A stretch of 64,000 bases of DNA. It comes from Spirosoma sp. 48-14. Lineage in GTDB: Bacteria > Bacteroidota > Bacteroidia > Cytophagales > Spirosomataceae. Position numbers and translations under genes: made by a program. The stretch is from the NCBI RefSeq assembly GCF_001898575.1, contig NZ_MKUD01000018.1, positions 61,747 through 125,746 on the forward strand, read 5' to 3'. The notes below the pieces were generated by a model that ran no database searches, was not told the origin of the DNA, and was given only the letters and a program-made list of their open reading frames with translations. Position 1 is the stretch's first letter; every line of letters begins with the position of its first letter. Shown here piece after piece: positions 43,304 through 52,412 of this stretch.

Positions 43304-44658
43304 TTCTTCGCTCCTTTTTCGTCCTTAGGTTCTTCTTTCAAACTGGGCGGAAAGCCATTGAGCTGGCGCCAGAGTTCATACCAGACGGGTACATCGTCGA
43401 GCATAACCCAACCGTATACACCTGACCCGACCCGCAACTGAGAGGGCCAGGGCTGATCGCCCTTTTCCTGTATCGGCTGGACCAGTAGCCGGTATTTACC
43501 CCCTACACTGCTTACCGCATCGATTACCGCGACACGCCCGCCAAACGTACCGACCGATACAGACGGCCAGCCCGAGAATTGAATAGCTGGCCAGCCATCG
43601 AACTGCAACCGAACGGTTCGCCCGCGTTGAATCAGGGGAACATCCATGGCACGCACATACAACTCAACGGCAAGCTGGGGATTGGCAGGCTGAAGTGTAG
43701 CAATCGGCTCCCCTTCTTTAATGGTTTCGCCAATACCAGCTTTCGATGGGCGAACAACGTATCCTGCCTGCGGTGCCCGAACCACGTAGAGGCCACGTCG
43801 AACATCCACACTAGTCATCTTATTTCGAAGCTTGGAAATCTCCCCGTTGATATCAGCCAGATACGAAACGGCTGAACTTCGGTCCGACTGCGCTTTGGCC
43901 AGTTTTTCCTGAAAATCAGCCCGAAGAGTACCTAATTCTAGTTTGGCGTTCACCAATTCCTGCCGCGACACATTGACTTTATTCTCCTGCGAAATCACTT
44001 TGGCGTTATCTTCCTGCACTTTGAGCCGTCTGGTTTCCAGATCAGTGAGTGAAAATAACCCATTTGTGTAGCCTTTTTCGTAGCGAGCCAATCGGTCGAG
44101 CGCAATCTGGTAGTTCTTCCGAATAGCAGCCAGATCAGCTTCGTCGGCTGATAGCTTGTATTCGCTTTGCCGAACTTTGTTCCGCGCAGCTTCGAGTTTT
44201 ACCGTAATGCCCGTCTGTAAGGCCGTAATTTGCCCATCCAGTGCCTTTATTTTGGCGTCGGTAGCCTGTAAACTGCCTTGTTTAGCAGCCAGTTGTTCAT
44301 CCAGCCGCAGGGGTAGGTTGGGATCAAAATATTCGTCTTTTATGTCGGAGATTACCAGTAAGGTGTCTCCTTTTTTTACGTAGTCGCCATCTTTAACCGA
44401 CCAGCGTTCGATACGACCGGCAATAGCGTTCTGGATCGTCTGAGGGCGGTCCTGGGGTGTCAGGGCTGTAAGCGTTCCTTCGCCGTTGATATTCTGCTGC
44501 CAGGGCAAAAACATGATCAGAACACCGACTATCAGAAAGAAAAGCATCCAGCGCCCCAGCCTTCGTCCTCCATCCGACTGCGGAAGTGCGTGAAGCGTTT
44601 TAAGAGGGTACTTGGCCAATAACTCTTCATTGACCCGCTGATTGGATATATTAAGCAT
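43300..44658 (-). CDS. HlyD-family periplasmic adaptor protein
   Basis: 452 residues. One transmembrane helix near residues 35-55 (WMLFFLIVGVLIMFLPW), a biotinyl-lipoyl-like region (GEGTLTALTP ... IERWSVKDGDYVKKGDTLLVIS), a long coiled coil (about 120-280) and a C-terminal beta-barrel half (QLAVELYVRAMDVPLI ... VRLQFDGWPAIQFSGWPSVSVG). This is the adaptor of type I secretion or drug efflux. It lies 14 bp after the ABC membrane-domain gene and overlaps tolC by 4 bases, so all three form one operon. Confidence 0.93.
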   Translation of the reverse strand: MLNISNQRVNEELLAKYPLKTLHALPQSDGGRRLGRWMLFFLIVGVLIMFLPWQQNINGEGTLTALTPQDRPQTIQNAIAGRIERWSVKDGDYVKKGDTLLVISDIKDEYFDPNLPLRLDEQLAAKQGSLQATDAKIKALDGQITALQTGITVKLEAARNKVRQSEYKLSADEADLAAIRKNYQIALDRLARYEKGYTNGLFSLTDLETRRLKVQEDNAKVISQENKVNVSRQELVNAKLELGTLRADFQEKLAKAQSDRSSAVSYLADINGEISKLRNKMTSVDVRRGLYVVRAPQAGYVVRPSKAGIGETIKEGEPIATLQPANPQLAVELYVRAMDVPLIQRGRTVRLQFDGWPAIQFSGWPSVSVGTFGGRVAVIDAVSSVGGKYRLLVQPIQEKGDQPWPSQLRVGSGVYGWVMLDDVPVWYELWRQLNGFPPSLKEEPKDEKGAKK

Positions 44659-44672
44659 TGTTCTTTCAAGAT

Positions 44673-45677
44673 TCAGGATAATGGTTGATCGATCAGGGGC
44701 ATGTCCGTTACGGTTCCAATTTTCTCGACAGCCGTAACCAGATCAAAGACCGTATCGATACCCGAAATAAGCTTATCGACCGAGCCCGTAATTAATACAA
44801 TGACCAGCTCGGCAGCGACAAACTGGCCCAGCGACATTTCCCGGCCAACCACCAGTGTCGTTCCCAGGATCAATAGACCACCTGTTACAATCGTTTTGAA
44901 GGCCACGCCACCATAGAAAAACTGGCGAAGTACTTTAAAGTGCTCGTTACGGTACTTTACATAGTTGGCGACCAGCTCATCCATTTTGTCCATGGGCTCA
45001 TGATCAGTCGCTTTCGGCTGATTACGAAACGTTGATAAATTACTTGCTATCTCTTCGAGCCAGGCCACCACTTTGTATTTATATTTTGACTCGTTCAGAC
45101 TTGTCCGTACACCACTCGGCCCATATAACCGACTCAAGAGCCAGATCATAAACACTGTGAAAAGCCCGAATCCGACAAAAATCGGGTGATAGGCCGACAG
45201 AAGAATTAGCCCGAAAATGATCTGAACCGTTGCGGCTGTCAGATCGATCAATAATTTAGGCAACCCTTTTTGAATGGTCAGTACATCAAAAAAGCGGTTC
45301 ATCAACTCAGGTGGATAATAGCCTTCCAGGGCTTCAGGCTCAATCCGGGGCAATCGGTAGGTAAATTCAAAAGCTGCCTTGGCAAAAATACGTTGCTGCA
45401 ACACTTCAACCAGAGCCATCTGCCCTACCAGTAACAAACCGGCCGCCAGTACACCAAAAATCACTACCCCGATCAGGACATACACCGAGCTAAAAACCAG
45501 CCCTCCAGAAACCAGGTTAAAAACGGCCTGAATACCTAATGGCAGGGAAAGGCTAATAATCCCGGTCACCAGTGCATACAGATAGATGTAGCCTATGTCT
45601 TTTTTCTCATTGACCAGAAGCCGCATCAATCGCTGCCAGGGCGAGGGGGGTATATCGATAGGCCTTACAACACTCAT
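44673..45677 (-). CDS. ABC exporter transmembrane domain without nucleotide-binding domain
   Basis: 334 residues with six predicted helices of a type I ABC exporter, starting with DIGYIYLYALVTGIISLSLPL and including a PIFVGFGLFTVFMIWLLSRLY pair and a long cytoplasmic loop (RTSLNESKYKYKVVAWLEEIASNLSTFR, coupling-helix-like). The protein stops at FDLVTAVEKIGTVTDMPLIDQPLS, where the linker to the ATPase domain would begin in full exporters. No Walker A, signature or Walker B motif is present. The next gene starts 14 bp later, so no ATPase domain is encoded locally. First gene of the operon with HlyD and TolC; a trans-acting ATPase or an ATP-independent role is inferred. Confidence 0.88.
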   Translation of the reverse strand: MSVVRPIDIPPSPWQRLMRLLVNEKKDIGYIYLYALVTGIISLSLPLGIQAVFNLVSGGLVFSSVYVLIGVVIFGVLAAGLLLVGQMALVEVLQQRIFAKAAFEFTYRLPRIEPEALEGYYPPELMNRFFDVLTIQKGLPKLLIDLTAATVQIIFGLILLSAYHPIFVGFGLFTVFMIWLLSRLYGPSGVRTSLNESKYKYKVVAWLEEIASNLSTFRNQPKATDHEPMDKMDELVANYVKYRNEHFKVLRQFFYGGVAFKTIVTGGLLILGTTLVVGREMSLGQFVAAELVIVLITGSVDKLISGIDTVFDLVTAVEKIGTVTDMPLIDQPLS

Positions 45678-45708
45678 GATAGTTTTATAATATTATATGA
45701 TAGTTTTA
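45676..45708. promoter_or_regulatory. Candidate operator between the exporter operon and the TetR gene
   Basis: The 12-base word ATGATAGTTTTA occurs at 45676-45687 and 45697-45708, 21 bases apart (two helical turns), and an exact 12-bp palindrome TATAATATTATA (45686-45697) lies between them. It sits at the start of the divergent exporter operon, which suits autoregulation by the TetR protein. No experimental support. Confidence 0.45.
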
Positions 45709-45796
45709 CTAATTTTAATGCAAATATAACTTTCTGTACTGATCGTTTGTTTAATTTGCGTCCCCTGTTTCGACAATTGGTTATAAATCAGGATAA

Positions 45797-46495
45797 ATGG
45801 AGTATTCTGTACATGTCCGCATGAACGAGCACCTGTTTCTGCGTGACCCTGAAAGCTCAGAACTAGGCCGGCGTATTGTTCGGCAAGGCATTTTACTGGT
45901 CAATGAGATTGGCTTTGAAGACACTACCTTTCGGAAATTAGCCGACCGGATGGGAACAAAAGAAGCTAGTATTTACCGCTACTTCGAGAACAAGCATCGG
46001 TTGTTGGTGTATCTGGTAGCCTGGTACTGGCAATGGCTCGAATTTCAACTGGTTTTCCAAACAAATAACCTAACCGACCCCCGTCAGAAACTGGAGAGGC
46101 TGATTCGTTTGCTTCTGTTCGTTGATCTGGACGAATCGCACAGCAAGGATATTGATTTGCGGGCACTTCACAACATTGTGGTACATGAGTCCAGCAAAGC
46201 GTATTTTACCCATCATGTGACTGAAGATAATCGACAGCAGTTGTTCAAACCGTATAAAGACCTCTGCCACCGCATTGCCGATATCATTCTGGCCTACAAT
46301 CCTACCTATCCCTATGCCCGATCGCTGGCCAGTTCACTCGTCGAAACAGCCCATTATCAGGCTTTTTTCATGGAGAACCTGCCAACTCTTACTGATTTTG
46401 GCTCGAAGGATATTACTAGGCAGTCGGAAGCCATGCATAAACTTCTGGGTTTTGTGCATCACCTACTGTTTGCCTCACTCGATGCCAACATTTAA
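45797..46495 (+). CDS. TetR/AcrR-family transcriptional regulator
   Basis: 232 residues. The N-terminal helix-turn-helix (about 20-65, GRRIVRQGILLVNEIGFEDTTFRKLADRMGTKEASIYRYF then ENKHRLLVYLV) is typical of TetR; the helical C-terminal part is the ligand and dimer domain. Divergently transcribed from the exporter operon, so it is likely its repressor, responding to an exported compound (inference). An alternative ATG eight codons downstream is possible. Confidence 0.9.
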   Translation: MEYSVHVRMNEHLFLRDPESSELGRRIVRQGILLVNEIGFEDTTFRKLADRMGTKEASIYRYFENKHRLLVYLVAWYWQWLEFQLVFQTNNLTDPRQKLERLIRLLLFVDLDESHSKDIDLRALHNIVVHESSKAYFTHHVTEDNRQQLFKPYKDLCHRIADIILAYNPTYPYARSLASSLVETAHYQAFFMENLPTLTDFGSKDITRQSEAMHKLLGFVHHLLFASLDANI

Positions 46496-46524
46496 GTATT
46501 GATTTCTGGCAAATGCTAAATGCC

Positions 46525-47169
46525 TTACTCCTGTTGAGCGTTCTTATACAGAGTTGCCAGATTAAAGGTCATACCTTCGGTAACGGTCACATCATGGTCC
46601 CAGCCGTCCCGAATTAAAATAGCATCAGCCGATTCAGACTCCCAGATGACAGGAATAGTTTCGGTAAAAATCCAGATCACTTTTTTAACCCCAAACTCGT
46701 GTAGCTGGCGCGTTTTTTTCACAAAATACTCATGCTGATAATGGTACTTACTCAGATCCGCTTTAGTATCAATTTCGATGACGTAATCGGGGGCAATAGG
46801 CATGTATTTGTTCGTCAGAGGAATACCCTTGAGTCGTGCTTTATCGTATAGAGCAATGTCACACGAACGCCATTTTTTTTTGTCGATCTGAACACCTAAT
46901 TCGCTGGCTAAGATGCGGAAGCGTTGCCGCAACGGATGCATAAACAGAAATTCCTGTAAAATTTCCACTAAATAACTCTGTAAGTAGCTTGCTCCCATAA
47001 TCGCTTCTGGCTCAAGAAGGCCCTTTAATACATCCCGGTAGCCAGCATAATAAATGGGCTTATCGTCCATTTCGTAGACGAGCTGACGTAACAAAAGTTG
47101 CCTTTGCCGACGTTGCTCAGGCGTTGGGACTATTTTCTGGGGTTTGCTTTTCTCCTCAACCGGTATCAT
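46525..47169 (-). CDS. Uma2/DUF820-type restriction-endonuclease-like protein
   Basis: 214 residues of the PD-(D/E)xK-like Uma2 family. The core is WRSCDIALYDKARLKGIPL, with the first acid, followed by APDYVIEIDTKADLSKYHY carrying the E/D-x-K site, and the helix QHEYFVKKTRQLHEFGVKKVIWIF. Uma2 proteins are abundant in Bacteroidota and cyanobacteria; most are solitary and uncharacterised, perhaps nucleases. No recognised partner is next to it. Confidence 0.88.
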   Translation of the reverse strand: MIPVEEKSKPQKIVPTPEQRRQRQLLLRQLVYEMDDKPIYYAGYRDVLKGLLEPEAIMGASYLQSYLVEILQEFLFMHPLRQRFRILASELGVQIDKKKWRSCDIALYDKARLKGIPLTNKYMPIAPDYVIEIDTKADLSKYHYQHEYFVKKTRQLHEFGVKKVIWIFTETIPVIWESESADAILIRDGWDHDVTVTEGMTFNLATLYKNAQQE

Positions 47170-47827
47170 AGCTCAATCCGTTTGCTGCAATATAGAGATA
47201 AACCTCTAACCTTAGGGCATTGGCCTTAACCCTTCCCATTTAAACTGCTAAGTGCCATTTTGTGAAAATCTGGATTCGGTTTTCTTTTACAACGATCCAT
47301 ACTACGCCTATCGCCCAGCCCACGCCTGACAAGAAAACAGCCTATGGTCATGAAAAGTCGATTGAGCATACATATTTAGGAAGAACAGTGGAAACAGTGG
47401 AAGGATACTCATCCAATTAGTGGCCCAATTTAGCGTTTGAGCCCCTTTAATGCTGACGAATGGATTATGATCGTAAAAAATATTATTTTTTTTCAGTTCA
47501 TTATGTCAAACAAACATTAAGTACTTCCTGAAAACGCAGTAAATACAATTTTTTGATAGCTTATAGTATATATTAGTAGTCAGCTTATTCATTTCTTGAG
47601 GCATATAGGCCGATTAACCAAAAAATAATAAGCTAATATGCAGTCATCAATAAGCATTTCTACGGATGGAACAGTTCATATTTCATCGTGGATTGCGTAA
47701 CAAAAAACATTCAGGGTCAGGCAACTACCGATTGTTATAGTCGCCAAGGTTAATAGCTTTGCAAATTGTAACAAATTCGGACTCTGAACCGTTAAAATCT
47801 TCGTTCTTTCTTGCAAATTATTACTCT
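47170..47827. other. 658-bp AT-rich intergenic region upstream of the RND operon
   Basis: No gene found. The 3' half is very AT-rich and contains three copies of AGCTTAT (ATAGCTTAT near 47556, CAGCTTAT near 47581, and a reverse-oriented ATAAGCT near 47629), spaced about 25 and 50 bases, possible regulator sites. A Bacteroidota-type promoter lies at its downstream end. The 5' half has a short tandem of ACAGTGGAA. Confidence 0.5.
47732..47761 (+). promoter_or_regulatory. Bacteroidota-type promoter of the RND adaptor gene
   Basis: TTG at 47732-47734, 19 bases, then TAGCTTTG (47754-47761) fit the TTG...TAnnTTTG consensus. It is 67 bp upstream of the GTG at 47828 and covers the in-frame TTG at 47759, which therefore is unlikely to be the translation start. 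Confidence 0.55.
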
Positions 47828-48994
47828 GTGAAAAGGTGGATTGCTATCGGCCTCGTCGTTCTGGTTCTCGGCGGGATTATTGTGTATAATAAGATATTAC
47901 ATCCGGCTCCGGGAGCCGCTGGCGGTGGACCCGGTGGTGGAGGGGGCGGTGGTGGCCGAGGAGCCGCTGAAGGCGGAAAAGGCGGTGGCCCCGGCGGAAA
48001 AGGCGGCCCAGGTGGTGGCGGCCCGGCCAGTGTCCAGGGCTTTGTTGTCGTTTCCCAACGGCTGCAAGAAGATGTCGTTTCCAGTGGCTCGCTGCTGGCA
48101 GCCGAGCAAGTCGATATCTACCCTGAAATTTCAGCTCGAATCACACAACTGAACATTCGGGAAGGCCAACCTGTAACAAAAGGAGCTTTGCTGGTCAAAC
48201 TTTTCGACGCTGACCTGAAAGCGCAGCTTCAAAAATTACAGGCTCAGGCCGAAAACGCCCGTCGTACTGAAGAGCGTAATAAACAACTGCTGTCGCGGGG
48301 GGGGATTAGTCAGCAGGAATACGATATTGCCACGACAAACCTTCAGTCTTCCATAGCCGACATTGAACTGGTAAAGGCCAATTTGCAGCGTACCGAAATT
48401 CGGGCTCCTTTTTCGGGTATCATTGGGCTTCGGAATGTAAGTGCTGGTGCTGTTGTTTCGCCAAACACGCTCATTGCTCGTTTGCAACAAGTGTCGTCGC
48501 TGAAACTCGATTTTTCAATTCCTGAAAAATACGGTCCTTATGTGCATAATGGCAGTACGATTTCGTTTCTAGTAGACGGTGCTGCCAAACCCAGCGAAGG
48601 TGTTGTGTATGCCATCGAGCCGGGTGTGGAAGAGCAAACCCGTAACCTCCGCATTCGAGCTCGGGTCAACAACTCATCAGCCCGATTCCGACCTGGCACC
48701 TTTGCCCGTGTAACACTGACCGTACAGAATGAACAGAGCCTTGTTGTGCCAACGCAGGCTGTAATCCCGCAAACGCGCACCAATCAGGTGATTGTGGTAA
48801 AAAATGGAAAGGCTGTTTTCAAAGATGTAAAAACCGGCTTACGAACAGCAGGGGTTATTCAGATCTTATCGGGACTGGCGGCAGGCGATACAGTGGCAAC
48901 AACGGGTTTATTGTTCCTCAAACCTGATGCGCCTGTAAAAGTCGGCAAAGTAATTGGCGTACAGGGGAATGGCCCCAAAGTAGCGAGTAATTAA
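47828..48994 (+). CDS. RND efflux periplasmic adaptor (membrane fusion protein)
   Basis: 388 residues from a GTG encoding VKRWIAIGLVVLVLGGIIVYNK, an N-terminal anchor. It is followed by an unusual, almost pure glycine-rich linker (about 30-75: runs of G with P, A and K), then the lipoyl and coiled-coil regions (IYPEISARITQLNIREGQPV, ..., LKAQLQKLQAQAENARRTEER) and the beta-barrel with ATEIRAPFSGIIGLRNVSAG. The partner is the permease 112 bp downstream. The GTG start is preferred to the TTG 23 codons upstream, since a promoter covers the latter. Confidence 0.9.
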   Translation: MKRWIAIGLVVLVLGGIIVYNKILHPAPGAAGGGPGGGGGGGGRGAAEGGKGGGPGGKGGPGGGGPASVQGFVVVSQRLQEDVVSSGSLLAAEQVDIYPEISARITQLNIREGQPVTKGALLVKLFDADLKAQLQKLQAQAENARRTEERNKQLLSRGGISQQEYDIATTNLQSSIADIELVKANLQRTEIRAPFSGIIGLRNVSAGAVVSPNTLIARLQQVSSLKLDFSIPEKYGPYVHNGSTISFLVDGAAKPSEGVVYAIEPGVEEQTRNLRIRARVNNSSARFRPGTFARVTLTVQNEQSLVVPTQAVIPQTRTNQVIVVKNGKAVFKDVKTGLRTAGVIQILSGLAAGDTVATTGLLFLKPDAPVKVGKVIGVQGNGPKVASN

Positions 48995-49017
48995 TGGTTC
49001 ATCGTATTCGGTTTATG

Positions 49018-49079
49018 GGTTCAGTTCACGGTGGATAGTCCATCGTCATTTACTGAACTAAAAATTGACTACTGAACCC
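49018..49079 (+). repeat. Inverted repeat between RND adaptor and permease
   Basis: GGGTTCAGT and its complement ACTGAACCC bracket about 40 bases in the 111-bp gap between adaptor and permease. It may affect relative expression of the two; no T-run is present. Confidence 0.35.
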
Positions 49080-49105
49080 CGTAAACTTTACAACTTCATA
49101 CAGCA

Positions 49106-52100
49106 ATGAGTCTCCCCGAACTAAGCTTAAATCGGCCCGTTTTCGCGATGGTGATGTCCATCGTGATCGTGCTGTTTGGTGTTATCGGCTTTACGTTCCT
49201 TGGTGTACGGGAGTATCCGGCTATTGATCCACCCGTTATTTCGGTTCGGACCAATTACACCGGTGCTAACCCTGAAATCATTGAGTCGCAGATTACAGAA
49301 CCCATCGAAAAATCGCTGAATAGTATCGAAGGCATTCGGACAATTTCATCGATCAGCGCCTTAGGTGCCAGTACGATTACGGTTGAGTTTAACCTCGACG
49401 CCAACCTCGAACAGGCAGCTAATGATGTACGCGATAAGGTAGCCCAAGCCCAACGTCAACTCCCGCAGGATATTGATGCTCCGCCGGTAGTTACAAAAGC
49501 CGATGCGAACTCAGATCCCATCATTTTTATGAATGTCCAGAGTACGACACGCAGCGCTACGCAACTGTCGGACTATGCGGAGAACGTACTTCAGGAACGG
49601 CTGCAAACGATTCCAGGGGTTAGCCAGGCCAATATTTTCGGGCTGAAACGTCAGGCGATGCGCCTTTGGATCGATCCGATCAAACTATCGGCCTATCGCT
49701 TGACTTCGCAGGATATTCAAGCCGCCCTGACCGCCCAGAACGTAGAGCTACCAGGTGGTAAAGTGTACGGAAATAATACGGAGTTGACCGTAAAAGCTGT
49801 TGGTCGACTGACCAGCGAAGACGATTTCAATAACCTGATTCTGCGCCAGACCAGTAACCAGATTATACGTTTCAAAGATGTAGGTTATGCGACGCTGGGT
49901 GCCGAAAACGAAGAAACCTCCTCAAAGCAAAACGGAACGGTAGGTGTCATTCTGGCCCTGATTCCTCAGCCAGGAGCCAACTACGTTAACATTGCAGACG
50001 AGTTCTATAAACGATTCGATCAGCTCAAAAAGGACTTACCCCCCGATATTATCGTTTATGTCGGAACCGACCGCAGTATCTTCATCCGTCGGGCTATTGA
50101 GGAAGTAGGCGAAACACTGCTGATCTCCTTTATACTGGTTGTACTGGTTATTTATCTCTTCTTCCGCGACTGGCTTATTGCCTTCCGTCCCCTGATCGAT
50201 ATTCCCGTATCGTTGATTGGCGCGTTCTTTATTATGTACGTGGCCGATTTCAGTATCAACGTATTGACACTGCTGGGTATCGTGCTTGCAACGGGCCTTG
50301 TGGTAGATGATGGTATCGTGGTTACGGAAAACATCTTTAAAAAGGTTGAAGATGGCATGGATACCGAGATGGCTGCCAAGGAAGGCTCGAACGAAATCTT
50401 CTTTGCGGTTATCTCCACATCCATCACCCTCGCTATTGTATTCCTGCCGATTATCTTTCTGCAAGGATTCGTCGGTCGTCTGTTCCGTGAGTTTGGTATC
50501 GTGGTGGCTGGTGCCGTATTAATCTCGGCCTTTGTTTCGCTGACACTGACGCCCGTATTGAGTGTAAAACTGACGAGTAAAAATCACGGCCGCTCCTGGT
50601 TCTACCGAAAGACGGAGCCATTTTTTGAATGGCTCGACGAATCCTACCGCGATTCGCTCAATGGGTTTATGAAGAAGCGAGGCTGGGCGTTTGCCATGAT
50701 TGGGGTGTGTCTGCTCCTGATCTTTGGCGTTGGTTCCCAACTCAAATCAGAGTTAGCTCCGTTGGAAGACCGAGGCCGTACCCGGATTGCCATTACCTCA
50801 CCAGAAGGAACCAGTTTCGAAGTGCAGTCGGCCATTACAGATAAGGTACTACAATTCGTACTGGATTCGATTCCTGAAAACAAGCTGGCATTTAGTGTAG
50901 TAGCACCGGGTTTCTCAGGCGCGGGGGCGGTGAACTCGTCGTTCGTGATGGTTAACATGGTCGATGCCGCCGATCGGAAGCGTTCGCAACAGGACATTGT
51001 CGATTACCTAACGAAAAACCTTCGGAAATTTAGCGAAGCCCGTATGTTTGCCACCCAGGATCAGACGATTCAGGTAGGTCGTCAGGGCGGTGGATTACCA
51101 GTTCAGTTCGTGATCCAGAATCTGAACTTTGAGAAGTTACGGGAAAAAATGCCTGCCTTCCTCGAAGAAGTGCAGAAAGACCCAACCTTCCTCAACTCAG
51201 ATGTTGACCTGAAATTCAACAAACCCGAATTGAACATCACCATCGAACGGGAGAAAGCAACGAACCTTGGCGTGTCGGTACAGGATGTAGCACAAACACT
51301 GCAACTTGCTCTCAGTAACCGTCGTCTGGCGTACTTCCTGATGAATGGAAAACAGTATCAGGTAATTGGGCAAGTTGATCGGCACGACCGCGATGAACCC
51401 GTCGATCTGGCGTCGTTCTACGTCCGCTCGAATCAGGGGCAGTTGATTCAGTTAGACAACCTCGTGAAGTTCCAGGAAGTAAGTAGCCCTCCGCAGGTAT
51501 ACCATTACAATCGCTTTAAGTCGGCGACGGTATCGGCAGGTCTGGCTCCTGGCAAAACAATTGGCGATGGCGTTGAAGCCATGCGTGCCATTGCAGCCCG
51601 CACTCTCGACGATACGTTCCAGACTGCCCTTTCCGGTCCCTCTCGCGATTACGCCGAAAGCTCATCCAATACCCTGTTTGCTTTCGGTCTGGCGCTGGTG
51701 CTGATTTACCTAGTCCTGGCGGCTCAGTTCGACTCGTTCATCGACCCATTCATCATCATGATGACCGTACCGCTGGCCTTGGCTGGGGCCGTCTTCTCGC
51801 TCTGGATGTTTAACCAGACGCTGAATATTTTCAGCCAGATCGGGATTATCATGCTGGTGGGTCTTGTTACGAAAAACGGAATTCTGATTGTGGAATTTGC
51901 CAATGAACAGCGGCTATTGGGCAAAAATAAATTTGAAGCGGCTGCGGAGTCGGCAGCCTTGCGCCTTCGTCCGATTCTGATGACGACCCTTGTAGCTGCC
52001 TTTGGCGCACTGCCGCTGGCAATGGCGTTGGGTTCAGCCTCAAAAAGCCGCGTACCACTGGGGATTGTGATTGTGGGAGGTTTACTTTTCTCGCTGGTTC

Positions 52101-52219
52101 TTACCTTGTATGTAGTACCAGTTATTTACACCTACATGACCCGGCGGAAAGATGTGAAACCCGTTGAACCGCAAGCTGGGGAAACGCCAAAACCAGCTCA
52201 GCAGAAAGTACACGCATAA
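49106..52219 (+). CDS. RND-family efflux permease (AcrB/MexB-like)
   Basis: 1037 residues, the usual length of a HAE1-type pump. Proton-relay residues are visible: the TM4 Asp pair in LATGLVVDDGIVVTENIF and TM10 Lys in GLVTKNGILIVEFANE. The N-terminal helix (PVFAMVMSIVIVLFGVIGF), repeat porter domains and the second-half motif RPILMTTLVAAFGALPLAMA are canonical. The inner-membrane pump exports drugs, dyes or fatty acids with the adaptor upstream and a TolC protein. No TolC gene is next to it. Confidence 0.96.
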   Translation: MSLPELSLNRPVFAMVMSIVIVLFGVIGFTFLGVREYPAIDPPVISVRTNYTGANPEIIESQITEPIEKSLNSIEGIRTISSISALGASTITVEFNLDANLEQAANDVRDKVAQAQRQLPQDIDAPPVVTKADANSDPIIFMNVQSTTRSATQLSDYAENVLQERLQTIPGVSQANIFGLKRQAMRLWIDPIKLSAYRLTSQDIQAALTAQNVELPGGKVYGNNTELTVKAVGRLTSEDDFNNLILRQTSNQIIRFKDVGYATLGAENEETSSKQNGTVGVILALIPQPGANYVNIADEFYKRFDQLKKDLPPDIIVYVGTDRSIFIRRAIEEVGETLLISFILVVLVIYLFFRDWLIAFRPLIDIPVSLIGAFFIMYVADFSINVLTLLGIVLATGLVVDDGIVVTENIFKKVEDGMDTEMAAKEGSNEIFFAVISTSITLAIVFLPIIFLQGFVGRLFREFGIVVAGAVLISAFVSLTLTPVLSVKLTSKNHGRSWFYRKTEPFFEWLDESYRDSLNGFMKKRGWAFAMIGVCLLLIFGVGSQLKSELAPLEDRGRTRIAITSPEGTSFEVQSAITDKVLQFVLDSIPENKLAFSVVAPGFSGAGAVNSSFVMVNMVDAADRKRSQQDIVDYLTKNLRKFSEARMFATQDQTIQVGRQGGGLPVQFVIQNLNFEKLREKMPAFLEEVQKDPTFLNSDVDLKFNKPELNITIEREKATNLGVSVQDVAQTLQLALSNRRLAYFLMNGKQYQVIGQVDRHDRDEPVDLASFYVRSNQGQLIQLDNLVKFQEVSSPPQVYHYNRFKSATVSAGLAPGKTIGDGVEAMRAIAARTLDDTFQTALSGPSRDYAESSSNTLFAFGLALVLIYLVLAAQFDSFIDPFIIMMTVPLALAGAVFSLWMFNQTLNIFSQIGIIMLVGLVTKNGILIVEFANEQRLLGKNKFEAAAESAALRLRPILMTTLVAAFGALPLAMALGSASKSRVPLGIVIVGGLLFSLVLTLYVVPVIYTYMTRRKDVKPVEPQAGETPKPAQQKVHA

Positions 52220-52257
52220 CAGAAAAGAGCCTCCAGGCTAACTAACCATAGACGTGT

Positions 52258-52303
52258 TCAGGGGGAGAATCTGAGTTAATCAGGTTCTCCCCCTGACTGT
52301 TTT
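52258..52303 (+). terminator. Terminator after the RND operon
   Basis: A 17-bp stem (left arm TCAGGGGGAGAATCTGA; one mismatched pair) with a short loop is followed by CTGTTTTTAT. Confidence 0.88.
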
Positions 52304-52412
52304 TATAGATTATCCGATCAATTCAGCATCCGAAAGGTTATAAACAGCTGCATTTATACTTCTTTCTTTTTAGGCCATCCTTCACCAACCCTGGCCTCCT
52401 CGGATAAAACGA

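Noticed and set aside
44673-44700. Possible frameshift hiding the ATPase domain of the ABC protein
   Set aside because: All frames after the stop lead directly into the HlyD start 14 bp later, leaving no room for a 240-residue ATPase domain.
47638-47700. 20-codon frame starting ATGCAGTCATCA
   Set aside because: Very short with no conserved feature; it lies in AT-rich regulatory DNA.
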